A DNA stretch of 64,000 nt, from NCBI GenBank assembly GCA_963402885.1, contig OY727101.1:10302917-10366916 (forward strand). Reading direction: 5' to 3'. How positions within the stretch are numbered: the first letter of the stretch is position 1; every line of letters starts with the position of its first letter. This DNA is from Antedon bifida (taxonomy: Eukaryota; Echinodermata; Crinoidea; Comatulida; Antedonidae). The position numbers and the translations under genes are program-made. Positions 11,800 to 22,200 of this stretch are shown here, piece by piece. The notes beneath the pieces were generated by a model, which saw only the letters and a program-made list of their open reading frames with translations, was not told the DNA's origin and ran no database searches.

Positions 11800-12350
11800 T
11801 ATATATAGTACAATAACATGTGTTAAAAAAAAAACAAATAAAAAAAATGAAAGCAAAACAGTAAGTATGTATGTTAACGAATACAAAATATGTTTTTAAA
11901 AATAAGAAATGTTGATAAATTATGTTATGAGTTAACATAATAGAGAAAACAATACAAGCAGAAAATATGTGTATGATGATTTTTTAAATATTATTTAAAA
12001 AATGTAATGTAAGTGAGAATATGTTTATGCTATAAAATATATGTAAATGCAAAAACAAATGTATGTTAACGAATACAAAATATGTATGTTAATGGATAAC
12101 TAGAAAAAAAAGCATGTAATAGGAGAAGAATACAAGCAGAGATTATATAGATAATACAGAAAGTTTTTAAAAATAATGTGATAAATTATCTTATGAGTTA
12201 ACATAAAAGTAAAAACAGTACAAGCAGAAAAATATGTATATGATGATACAAACAAGATTTTTTTAAAGATTATTAAAAAATATTTTTAATATAAGTCAAA
12301 GTATGTTTATGCTATAAAATATATGTAAATGGAATAAAATTAGTAGAAAT
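11800..12350. repeat. Diverged AT-rich direct duplication
   Basis: Segments around 11925-12055 and 12185-12335 share TGAGTTAACATAA, a TACAAGCAGAAAA motif and a TATGTTTATGCTATAAAAT motif, indicating an older tandem copy about 260 bases apart. No coding content. Confidence 0.5.
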
Positions 12351-12854
12351 GTATGTTGAACATAAATTATGTATTTAGTTGGAAAATAAATTATGAAATA
12401 AAAAAAAAAGGTAAATACTCTAAACACAAAATGTTTAACTGTAAAAAAAATTAAGTGTTAGGAGATGATAATGAAAGAGATGAACTAAAAAAGAAAGCAA
12501 ATATCATGATTAGGAACAAATGTTAATAGGATAAATATACATGTAAATGGATTACTGGGTTTTTATAAGAAATAGTTAATAATAAAGTATATTAAAGTAT
12601 ATAAGCTAAGATATATGTAATTTAAAAACACAATGGGTCAGAACATATAAAGTGATGTACAACAGAAATGTACTGTACAATATATATGTATTAAATATGG
12701 AAATAAAAGTGTGATGAACCCACGTAAGACAAAAAAATAAGCATGTTTGTAAAAATGTACATAATTAATAAAGTATATAATGCAAATTTAATTACGTCGT
12801 AAACCTTTTTTTGGTTAATAATAATAAAAAAGCAGTATTATGATTGTTGTTGTT

Positions 12855-12972
12855 TTTAGTCGCGTGGACGCGACTCTATAGTTCACTATGTCGGTCGGTC
12901 TGTCTGTCGGTCTGTCTGTCGGTCCGGTATCACTATGCGTTTTAGCACTCGACTTATGGCTGTTGGCCTTGT
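12855..12972 (+). mobile_element. CGGT-rich repeat inserted in a satellite unit
   Basis: Other satellite units run uninterrupted from GATTGTTATTG through ACTTTGGTAGG, as at 11717-11745. Here the same sequence is split by this element. It begins TAGTCGCGTGGACGCGAC and includes CGGT/CTGT units. The uninterrupted units act as empty sites, so the element has moved. Confidence 0.65.
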
Positions 12973-12979
12973 TTACTTT

Positions 12980-15205
12980 GGTAGGACTAGAAACCACCAC
13001 ATCTGGCCATTAGAGAAATAATTATAAAGCTTTGTCATAAGACAATGAGTATAAGTGTAGCATCCAAGTAATGGCCGTTGGAATAGCGCCATGGAAATGG
13101 AAATTATTTTTACCCAGTCAGTTTCAACTAACTGGGTCCTGTTTTTTAGCCGTTTTTTTATCTTTCTACAAACACTTTACAATGCTCCTAGTTGCAAACG
13201 ACTGGTCTAGTATGACTGGCACCACCCATTTCATGGATTTATAATTAGAATGTCGCGAAGGGGTGTAATTTTAAGTTTTCCTAGCTTAATAGCTTCGAGC
13301 ATTTTCTGTATACACTGGTTTATGTAATGTAGAATGATATTAAATAAAATTTTTAAAAAAAAATATGATTATTAAATTAATTTTACTCATGGTCTGAGGG
13401 CAAAGCTTTATAATTTTTCACGCATGTGACAAGCAGTCAGTTAGATATTTTTTAATAGATCTTTCAAAAAAGAAAATCTTATCTTTTATAATCATAGAAG
13501 CTAGGTAAAATTCTTATATGATTAGAGACAAATGTAACAGTTATTTGATTATGAAGCTGATTTCAATCAAAATTCCTCAATAAAAAAATGCATTGATGTT
13601 TCAATCTCCAACTGACTGTGTTCATGTTTTATATGCTAACACATTTCTTTATTTTAGGCCTAATACATTTATTCCATACATTGAAAAAATATTCTGTTTG
13701 TATCGTTATAAAATTAGAATATAGCATTTAATATAATATATGTGATATTCTACTTATAAATATATAAATTGAAATTTAAAAAAAGTTAAGCAACCCGTTT
13801 TGGAAGGATGTTTTGAATTCCTGGGCTGAATTGACAAAATTTAGAAATGCAAATTTAGAATCAAATGGAGTTTTAAGTTCATCTTTATGGAGAAATAGTG
13901 ACATAAAGAGAGACAAAAAACAGTGTACTATGATAGATGGTTTAAAAAGGGAATTCGTTTTGTTAATGATCTTGTTAAAACAGATGGAGATTTTTTGAGT
14001 TTTGAAGATTTTAGGTTCAAATACAACATAAAGTGTAATTACTTAGGCCTAGTCTACCAAGGTATTATCGATGCAGTGGAATAGACTGTTGCCTTTTAAG
14101 TGCAACATTGAAAACCCAGTAAATATAAATTATAATTATCTATTCTATAAATGTAAATATGGTATTAAGGTTTCTATAAAATATTTACCTCCGATAAATT
14201 GGAAGTTTCGATGGTGAGAGAAAAGTGGTCAAAAGAAATGGGGAAAGAATTTGATAATGATGAATGGAAACGAATTCGCTCTTTTCCTTTCATCTCGACA
14301 AGAAATATAAAGTATCAGTGGTTTCAATATAGAATTGTCAATAGAATTTTAACAACAAACACCTTTAAAAAAAAAATTAAGATAAAGAATTGTGATCTTT
14401 GTACTTTTTGTAAGATTAACACTTAAACAATTCAGCATATATTTTATGGTTGTATCCATGCAAATACTTTGTGGGCTTTTGTTATTCAACAAATTAAAAG
14501 CAAACAAATGAATAGGTGGAACTATAATTTAGAGAAAACCCTTACAAGAGAATGCATTTTATTTGATAAGGCTTACAATGCTGTAAATAATCTTGTCATT
14601 TTGGTAAAAGTTTTTATTTACATATCTAGATGTTCCGATATTAAACCATCAAATTCAGGACTGGTTAATTTTATAAGCCGAACTATAAAAATATAAGAGT
14701 ATTTTGATTTGATAAATGACAAAATAGAGTTGTTTAATGAGGAATGGAAACTCGTTAAACTTTTGATTTTATTTATTTTAATAAACCAAGGCGATCTTTA
14801 TTGCCATGGGTAAATTTGTGTTTTTTTTTAAATTATTGATAATTAATTTTTTATTAATTAATTTTGTGTTTTTAATATTTTTACTGCCTCATGTCACCGT
14901 TTTTCTTTTGCATATTTATACTGAATAAAAAAAATATATATACATAACAATAATATTTATCGGTATCTTTAATTTAAAACACATGCTGAATTGAAATCTA
15001 TAATTCACATAAATAAAGAAAATACGAGATATAGAACCGCAATCCCAACTACAAAGTAAAATATTATAAATACTGACCTACGATGGTTGGTTACGTTACA
15101 TCATTAATTTACATCGTTAATCATTCTTTATACTTTTAGTTTTAATTTTATGGACGCATCACATAAGTGATTACGTTTGCCACGCTAGTTTATTACTCAC
15201 AATTA
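12980..15205. repeat. Duplicated segment matching 17,680-18,764
   Basis: Bases about 12980-13757 match 17680-18490, and about 14942-15205 match 18497-18764. The material between is a LINE insertion present only here. A short inverted repeat (CCCAGTCAGT...ACTAACTGGG) lies at about 13117-13140. Confidence 0.8.
13760..14940 (+). mobile_element. 5'-truncated L1/Tx1-like LINE fragment with empty site elsewhere
   Basis: The plus strand keeps broken pieces of an L1-type reverse transcriptase C-terminal region. One piece includes FWKDVLNSWAELTKF; after a frameshift one reads RWFKKGIRFVNDL; a third holds FPFISTRNIKYQWFQYRI and CDLCTFCK. An in-frame TAA follows at about 14424, then IQHIFYGC. The end is A-rich (GAATAAAAAAAA). 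AAATATATA-type sequence on both sides looks like a target duplication. The paralogous site at 18490-18497 lacks the insert. Not functional. Confidence 0.7.
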
Positions 15206-15306
15206 TTCACAATTCTCCTTCCTATCTTAAATCTCCTCACGATAACAACGTGCCTGATTCCCCAATGATTATTTGAAAACACCAAACAACAAGACATATT
15301 CTATAG

Positions 15307-15488
15307 CAACGGCTATAAGGTTTCCGAATGTTTATGATAGTCTATTGAAGAAAATTGAAGCAGAAGGTGGGAAGCGGAAACGCTTAATCGTCAATAACAG
15401 GACGACTGGTGGCGTCTCCAAGATTGTACAACCTTTCCAAATAGTGTTTGAAGTTTACAGCATGTCAACGAAACGTCGTCACTACTAA
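15307..15488 (+). CDS. Convergent plus-strand ORF, copy 3 (terminal-exon candidate)
   Basis: After acceptor TCTATAG a phase-1 frame runs 60 codons to TAA. It includes IRFPNVYDSLLKKIEAEGGK, then RLIVNNRTTGG and VEVYS-like FEVYSMSTKRRHY at the end. It is basic, with no cysteine. Its strand is supported by stops in all minus frames and by near conservation at 7263-7418. It lies about 250 bases from the 3' end of secreted-peptide copy 3, pointing toward it. Upstream exons were not found, and I do not recognise the family. Confidence 0.35.
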
Positions 15489-15631
15489 GGTATTTATACC
15501 ACATAACACCCCTGGGGGTGGGGGATGTTCGAGTGGTAGTTGTCCAGAGGGTAGTTTTCTATATAAAAGTACAACATACACCACTGATATACATTAGACT
15601 TTCGATTGTTGAATTTATTCAATAATACAAT

Positions 15632-15637
15632 TTTATT
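15632..15637 (-). promoter_or_regulatory. Polyadenylation signal, small secreted-peptide gene copy 3
   Basis: AATAAA on the minus strand about 100 bases after the stop at 15738, matching copy 2. Confidence 0.5.
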
Positions 15638-15737
15638 ATTATTATTATTATTACAACTAATATGAGTGCATTAAATGACATTAACGTGTACATTTAAAAC
15701 TTGTCATGCTTCGTAGTATTCGTAGTACAATTTTCTA

Positions 15738-16760
15738 CTACATATTGTATGTCAGACTCATTCTTGTCTTAAAGGGTTCCACGCTTTCCAAATTCGAACC
15801 TCCCAATAACATAACGGGTCTGAATGCCGGTACCCAATGAATATCCTTGTCAAACACCAAATCGTCTAGAAAAAAAGTATTCGAGTAGACCAAATAATAA
15901 ATATTAATAATTTAAAACAAACAAAAAATAATTAAAATGGAAATAAAACAAAATATCTGGCTTACCGGTAAATTCAGACTTGCTGGACAAAACATTTTTC
16001 AATACATTTCTTTATTATTTTACCTACAGTACTTATTATTGTTATGCAAATACAACCTGATAAATTTTGAGCTTAGCATAAATCAAAGCAATAACATAAC
16101 AAAATGTGAAATAAATATATATACATACATACATAAAACATACAATTAAGCTTACCATTAGGTATGCATTCATAACTGCCGTCATCGAGTTCCAAACAAG
16201 ATTGGGACATAGGAAATGGGTTTGGGTCACATGGACTGTTTCTTCTTTCTAGAAAATAAATGAAAACAAGTAAGAAAATGAGGTTCGAATAGTTTGTTAC
16301 AACACTTACACGCAGAAATCAAATAAATAAACAATAATATGACAGGCATGGATTTTCACAAACTCTAAATGTTATTTCTCCTACACCTAACTGCGTCATT
16401 TGGTGCAAAGGCCTGGAATAAAATACCTGCAAAAATCCAACAATGTATCTCCATTTATAGTTTCATTTTTTTATATAAGAAAACATTTTTATAATTTTTC
16501 ATTTCTCTTATTATTCTGTAGTTTAACGTCTCCATTTTCGTTAAGGTGTTGTCCTGTGTAAATATGTTTAAATAAAATTAAAATAAATAAAAATATGTAA
16601 TGCTGAAGTTTTAAAAGTAAACATAAATGACATTCTCTATATGACTATAATGTGTATTATTATCAAAAATAGATCTGCAGTACAAACCGTTTCCCATAGC
16701 AACCGCAAACATGATATCAGTTACCAACAGAAACATTAAAGGAATCAAAAGTCGAGCCAT
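15738..16760 (-). CDS. Small secreted half-EGF peptide, copy 3 (complete)
   Basis: Exons 16688-16760, 16156-16248 and 15738-15865 give the same 73 + 93 + 128 base structure as copy 2, with the same phases and stop. The signal peptide is identical in character (MARLLIPLMFLLV). The four-cysteine exon and the TRMSLTYNM terminus are preserved. Differences from copy 2 include R to G in the MLLxG segment and E to K before TRMS. The candidate microexon is at 15964-15980. Confidence 0.65.
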
Positions 16761-16919
16761 TTTATAAACCATGTATCTGTTAACAACAAACAAATTTAAA
16801 TATTATCACAATTATATTGTTTGAAGGTTTGCATGGCGAAATCAAATGTTTGCGGTACACCACGTATATTAGTTCTGAAAAGAACTGTTGAGTTTCTTGA
16901 CGTTTCGATCAATTATGCT

Positions 16920-17680
16920 TTGATCGTCCGGAGTGAGAATGCAGAAAGTCCAGGAAACTGGAAATATAAGTGAAATAGGGTGTGAACTGGTGTGAAAGCT
17001 AGAAACAATAGCAAGTTCACACAGTGGGAGGGATTGAAAACGTTTCATCGTAAATTTGTACGCCGACATCTTTTATCGCCGTTTATCATTATGAAAGCGT
17101 TTCGCCATCGATGTACGTCGACATCTTTTGTCGACTTCAAAACCGTTTCAGGTATCAATATCATCGTCGTTATCCTATGGTATTTCATCATTCCCGTCGT
17201 CATCATGGTAACTGTGTCACTCCTAATTTGGCCGTGGTAAAGCAAACAAGGGCATATACATGGCTGCAGTCGCGTGCTCAAGTTAGTGTTTACCGACCAA
17301 CCGACCGACCAACCAACTGACATAATGAGCTGTGAGTCTCGTTGCACGCGACTAAAAACCATTTTTCGTCCAATAAAATCGTATTTGTTTTTATTATATT
17401 TAGGCTAAATTGTACATACCTGATAAAATCAAAGTTTATGTATTGTTGATCTAAAATAATTGCTGTACTGTATGATGCTATAATATAGTGTTGCTTGTAA
17501 GCTGAGCAATTTGAAATGAAAGCTTTTTAATAAAAATTAATTAAAAATAAGCAAATTTTTTTTAATGTACATAATTAATTATTATACAGTTTGTAATGCA
17601 AATTTAATTACGTCGTAAACATTTTTTTTAAATAATAATAAAAAAGCAGTATTAAGATTGTTATTGTTTTTTACTCTGGT
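16920..17680. repeat. Third-block repeats and single satellite unit
   Basis: This continues the duplicate of 8760-9490. A reversed CGGT-rich repeat is at 17266-17356. At about 17680 the sequence joins directly to the equivalent of 12980, so most of the satellite array between 9.5 and 12.9 kb is absent in this block. Confidence 0.7.
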
Positions 17681-17797
17681 AGGACTAGAAACCACGACAT
17701 CTGGCCATTAGTGAAATAATTATAAAGCTTTGTCATCAGGCAATAAGTACAAGTGTAGCATCCAAGTATTGGTCGTTGGAAATGGAAATTATTTTCA

Positions 17798-17823
17798 CCC
17801 AGTCAGTTTCAACTGACTGGGTC
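17798..17823. repeat. Perfect short hairpin
   Basis: CCCAGTCAGT, a TTCA loop and ACTGACTGGG form a 10-bp perfect stem. The paralogue at about 13117-13140 has one mismatch in the stem. No gene association is evident. Confidence 0.5.
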
Positions 17824-18734
17824 CTGTTTTTTAGCCGCTTTTTTTCATTCTACAAACACTTTAAAATGCTCCTAGTTGCTCCTAGCTAGACTGGTCTAGT
17901 ATGACTGGCACCACCCATTTCATTTATAATTAGAATGTCGCGAAGGGGTGTAATTTTAAGTTTTCCTAGCTTAATAGCTTCGAGCATTTTCTGATACACT
18001 GATTTATGTAATGTAGAAAGAGAGAAAAAATATCACTATTAAATTAGTTTTCCTCATTGTCTGAGGGCAAAGCTTTTTACGCATGTGACAAGCAGTCAGT
18101 TGGATATTTTTAAATAGATCTTTCAAAAAAGAAAATCTTATGTTTTATAAACATAGAAGCTAGGTAAAATTCTTCGATGATTAGAGGAAAATTTAACAGT
18201 TATTTGATCATGGAGCTGATTTCAATCAAAATTCCTCAATAAAAATGCATTGATGGTTCAATCTCCAACTGACTGTGTTCATGTTCTATAATATAGTAGC
18301 TCTAGTTATTATCATCACCGATGTGTTGAAATGTTGAAATGTGAATATGCTAACACGTTTGTGAAAAAACGGCCATAGGTTTTCATTATTCTATACATTT
18401 ATTCTATACATTGAAAATATACTTTGTTTGTATAGTTATAAAATTAGAATATAGCATTCAATATAATATATCTGATATTCTACTTATAAATATGTAACAA
18501 TAATATTTATCGGTATCTTTAATTTAAAACACATGCTGAATTGAAATCTATAATTCACATAAATAAAGAAAATACGAGGTATAGAACCGCAATCCCAAAT
18601 ACAAAGTAAAATATTATAAATACTGACCTACATTGGTTGGTTACGTTACATCATTAATGTACATCGTTAATCATTCTTTATACTTTTAGTTTTAATTGTT
18701 TGGAAGCATCACATAAGTGATTACGTTTGCCACG

Positions 18735-19133
18735 CTAGTTTATTACTCACAATTATTCACAATTCCAATTAATTTCCTAATAATTATCTTAGTGCTAAAA
18801 CTGAGTCTACATAACATGTTTTCATCAATAAAAAATACTCTCAATATTAAACTCATAAACATTCATTATTTCTATACCATTGAACTCTGTAACATTTTTT
18901 TGCATATTTGTCAATTCCTGAGTTAAACACACATACACTCGATAATATAAAAATAAATGAATACTTTCAATGATACAATTCATATAATCATAATTTAGCT
19001 ATCACTAATCTATAAGCATCTATATAAATATAAACAAATCTGAAGCAAACTTATTAGGCTTCTAGCAGAGCATGACTATAAAGGTTAATTCAAGTTTTTT
19101 TTCTTTCTAAAAGTTGTACCATCACCAGATCAT
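18735..19133 (-). other. Probable 3' UTR of the giant gene
   Basis: AT-rich sequence follows the stop codon at 19134-19136. The first clear AATAAA on the minus strand is near 18740, within sequence shared with 15190, so the true polyadenylation site is uncertain. Confidence 0.3.
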
Positions 19134-19208
19134 TCAGTACATGCGGTGATTCTCGTTTACATTTGAGTTATTGTCCTCTGCACTGACTTCATCGTCGTCA
19201 AAACGATT
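19134..19208 (-). CDS. Terminal cytoplasmic exon with stop
   Basis: Encodes 24 residues from NRFDDDEVSAEDNN to NHRMY, then TGA. Very acidic and polar, ending in tyrosine. The acceptor is TTTTAATAG; it joins in phase 0. Confidence 0.8.
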   Translation of the reverse strand, partial: NRFDDDEVSAEDNNSNVNENHRMY

Positions 19209-22200
19209 CTATTAAAATATAAAAAAATAATATATATTTATTCATAGTGGAATCTTAATAATCTTTATTAGTCTAGTTACTAGAATATTTTTGGTAGTAT
19301 ATATAAATTAATTATACATATTTATTTAAAAAAACAAAGTAAATATATTGGAAGTAATTAAACGAGATAAAATGTTAACTACAAATCAAATTAACGATTG
19401 TACTTACCATTGATACATCGTGTGCTTTGTTAACGAACCCACTTGCAACATACGGGTTCAGAAAACCATTCTTATCATTTATACTGCGAGAACGATCATC
19501 AAAGCTCTAATGTGACAAAAATAAAAAATAATTGAGTATTTCAGCTGGTAGTAAACTGGTATGTAGGCTACAATATCTTAATTTAGAGAGCAATCGTAAT
19601 AGGAGATGTGAGTTAAGACCAACACGGACATTCAAATCGTAACATCTATTTCTAAACTTCAATGTTTAAACACTTTTTTAAAAGTGTTTAAACAACTGTT
19701 CATTTTTCTTTGCTTATAAATTTGAGAGCTTTAAATTCACAAAAAAAGGTTTGTCTTTTAGGACAAATAAAGATAATAACAAATAATTTGTCTTACAAGA
19801 CTTGACTCCTCACGAAGATCATAACCATTTTCCGCAAGAGGTGGGTTATAAAACACAGGTGCTATTGCAGGTGATGCTCTGACAATCGTTGGTGTACCAA
19901 TAATTCGATGGTCATCATCATAGAGAGCGCCCTTTCGATGACGACGTCTTGCGCCTAAGAGCCAGCAACAGAATCCAGCGAGTATTATGAATACAAATAT
20001 AAATGCAGCCACGGAGCCTAGAACCACGCCAATCACACCGAAATCATCGCCTGTAAGAGGATGATTGCATATTAGTTATTGTGATATTTTACAATACATT
20101 GCACTCAATAATGTTTGTTTTTATTTAGGTTCACAACACTTTTAGAAAAATAAAATAAATTTCTAAACAAAATATAGGAATGTGTCTATTTTATTTTGTT
20201 TTAGACAGGGTTTTGTCCACAATTGTCTTCTCATTATGTAAGCTATACTAATTGTTACCAATCTATATCTGATTATTCAATTCATACAAATAGAGCGAAA
20301 CAATCACAACTCTTATGTACCTTTTTCTGGTTTAACTTCCACTTCGCAATTGTCACCCGTGTACGCATCTGCACATCTAAAAGATAATATATGAACACTG
20401 TACACTGTGTACTACAGCAAAGTAGTAACTTTATATTTATAAACTCTATATCACAACGCTTGGTTTATCCAAGTTAATTCTTAATGCATCAATTATTGAA
20501 GCACCCGATTGGGTTGTTACTCTAGTAAATTACATTAATAAATTACTCTATTCCAACATTCTATCGATATGGGATTCATTCTTGAAATGATATAAGTATT
20601 AATCAATGTACAATTAAACAACCTTTGTCTAGATCTGAGGTAATGAAACAACCCCTCTGTAGAAATGTATATATGAATCACTATATAAAAATGGATTGAA
20701 TCTGGAATGATTACAATTGAAGACATAGTATCTTCAAAAGAGAAGACATGTAATAAGTTAATGAAGAAACATATATATAATAGAGTACTATTGTATTAAG
20801 AAAGCTATTCTTAAAGATTGGTTCAGACTGTGTCTGTGTAGAAAATAATAATATATATAAATGAAAAGATTAAGGAATCAGAATGTATATTTAAATTGTT
20901 ACATAAGATTCTACCTACTAATGACAAATTAGTGTATTGGAAAAATAAAAACTGTAAAGATTGTGAAAAATGCAAGGTAACTGAAAAGTTCATCTTTTGG
21001 AAAAATGTAAGATAGCGGTAGCCTTTTGGAACAAAATATGTTGTTACTTTAAGAATTTTAATCTTACTCATTTTAACTTTAATTTCCTTTTTAATTTATT
21101 AACCAAAGAGACCCTTTATATTTATCTACGTTTTTAGATGCTCAAGTCTATTCGTATTTTCATATTTCATCAGAGCATATTCCATTATCGTAACTCGAAT
21201 AGATTCCAAGCAGACTTTAGTATCTTCTACATAACGGAATTACAGTATTCACTCTCAGAGAATAAAATCGCGCTACCATTTTCCACTTACAATATTGAAT
21301 AGTTGAACATTTCATTCTCTACGCGATTTCATTTTTCCCTGATTGTTGATTTGTAATCACACATTGTAACCTTCACAACTATATTATTATCTCTTGAATC
21401 ATAACTTTAAATTGAATAACTTACGTGCACATGCTAGCATATGTGTCCTGGTTTATTGAACATGTACCTCCATTCAAGCAGAAATTCGGCTGACATATTT
21501 CTGGTAAAACAGCAATTTATTTTAGTTTGACAAATTTGTAACTGGATTGTATCAAAATAATAACGTTGCTAACGATGATAACAGTATTATTAATATTGAT
21601 ACACTTTCTACCAAATTTAACTTATAATTCTATTTCAAGCACCACTTGTGATACACATAAGATACAGTATTATAGAATTTTCCTATGGTACTAGGCCAAA
21701 TATTGTCGTATGGAGATAGCACTGAGCATCAGGTAGGAAATGTTTAAATTTAAAAATGTACTGTAGAAAGGATACATACCTTCTATAACTTGATATGATT
21801 CTGGTTCCAAATCTAGAATAGACTCAGCAAGCATACCATCATTTGCAACATTATCAAAAAATATGTCATTTACATCTGGTGCTGTCGTATTTGATTCATA
21901 ATCAAACTGAACAACATACTGTACTTTTATACTTCCACTGGAAAATCCAAAAACATACACTCCTGTAAAGCCTGTTAAAACTTGAAACACTCCAGTGAGT
22001 GCCTCAATCACTTTATTTTCCAAATCTAAATATTCTGCTGATGTTGAATCTGTATAAACTGCCGTAAATATTGCTGTGGCTTCTCCAATTTCAGCAATAG
22101 CGAATTCACCAGTAATTTCTTTGGATACTAGTAGAAGAAATATAAATGTACCGTACTTTAAATTAGTATTCTAACATGCATATATGATATCTAAAAACTA

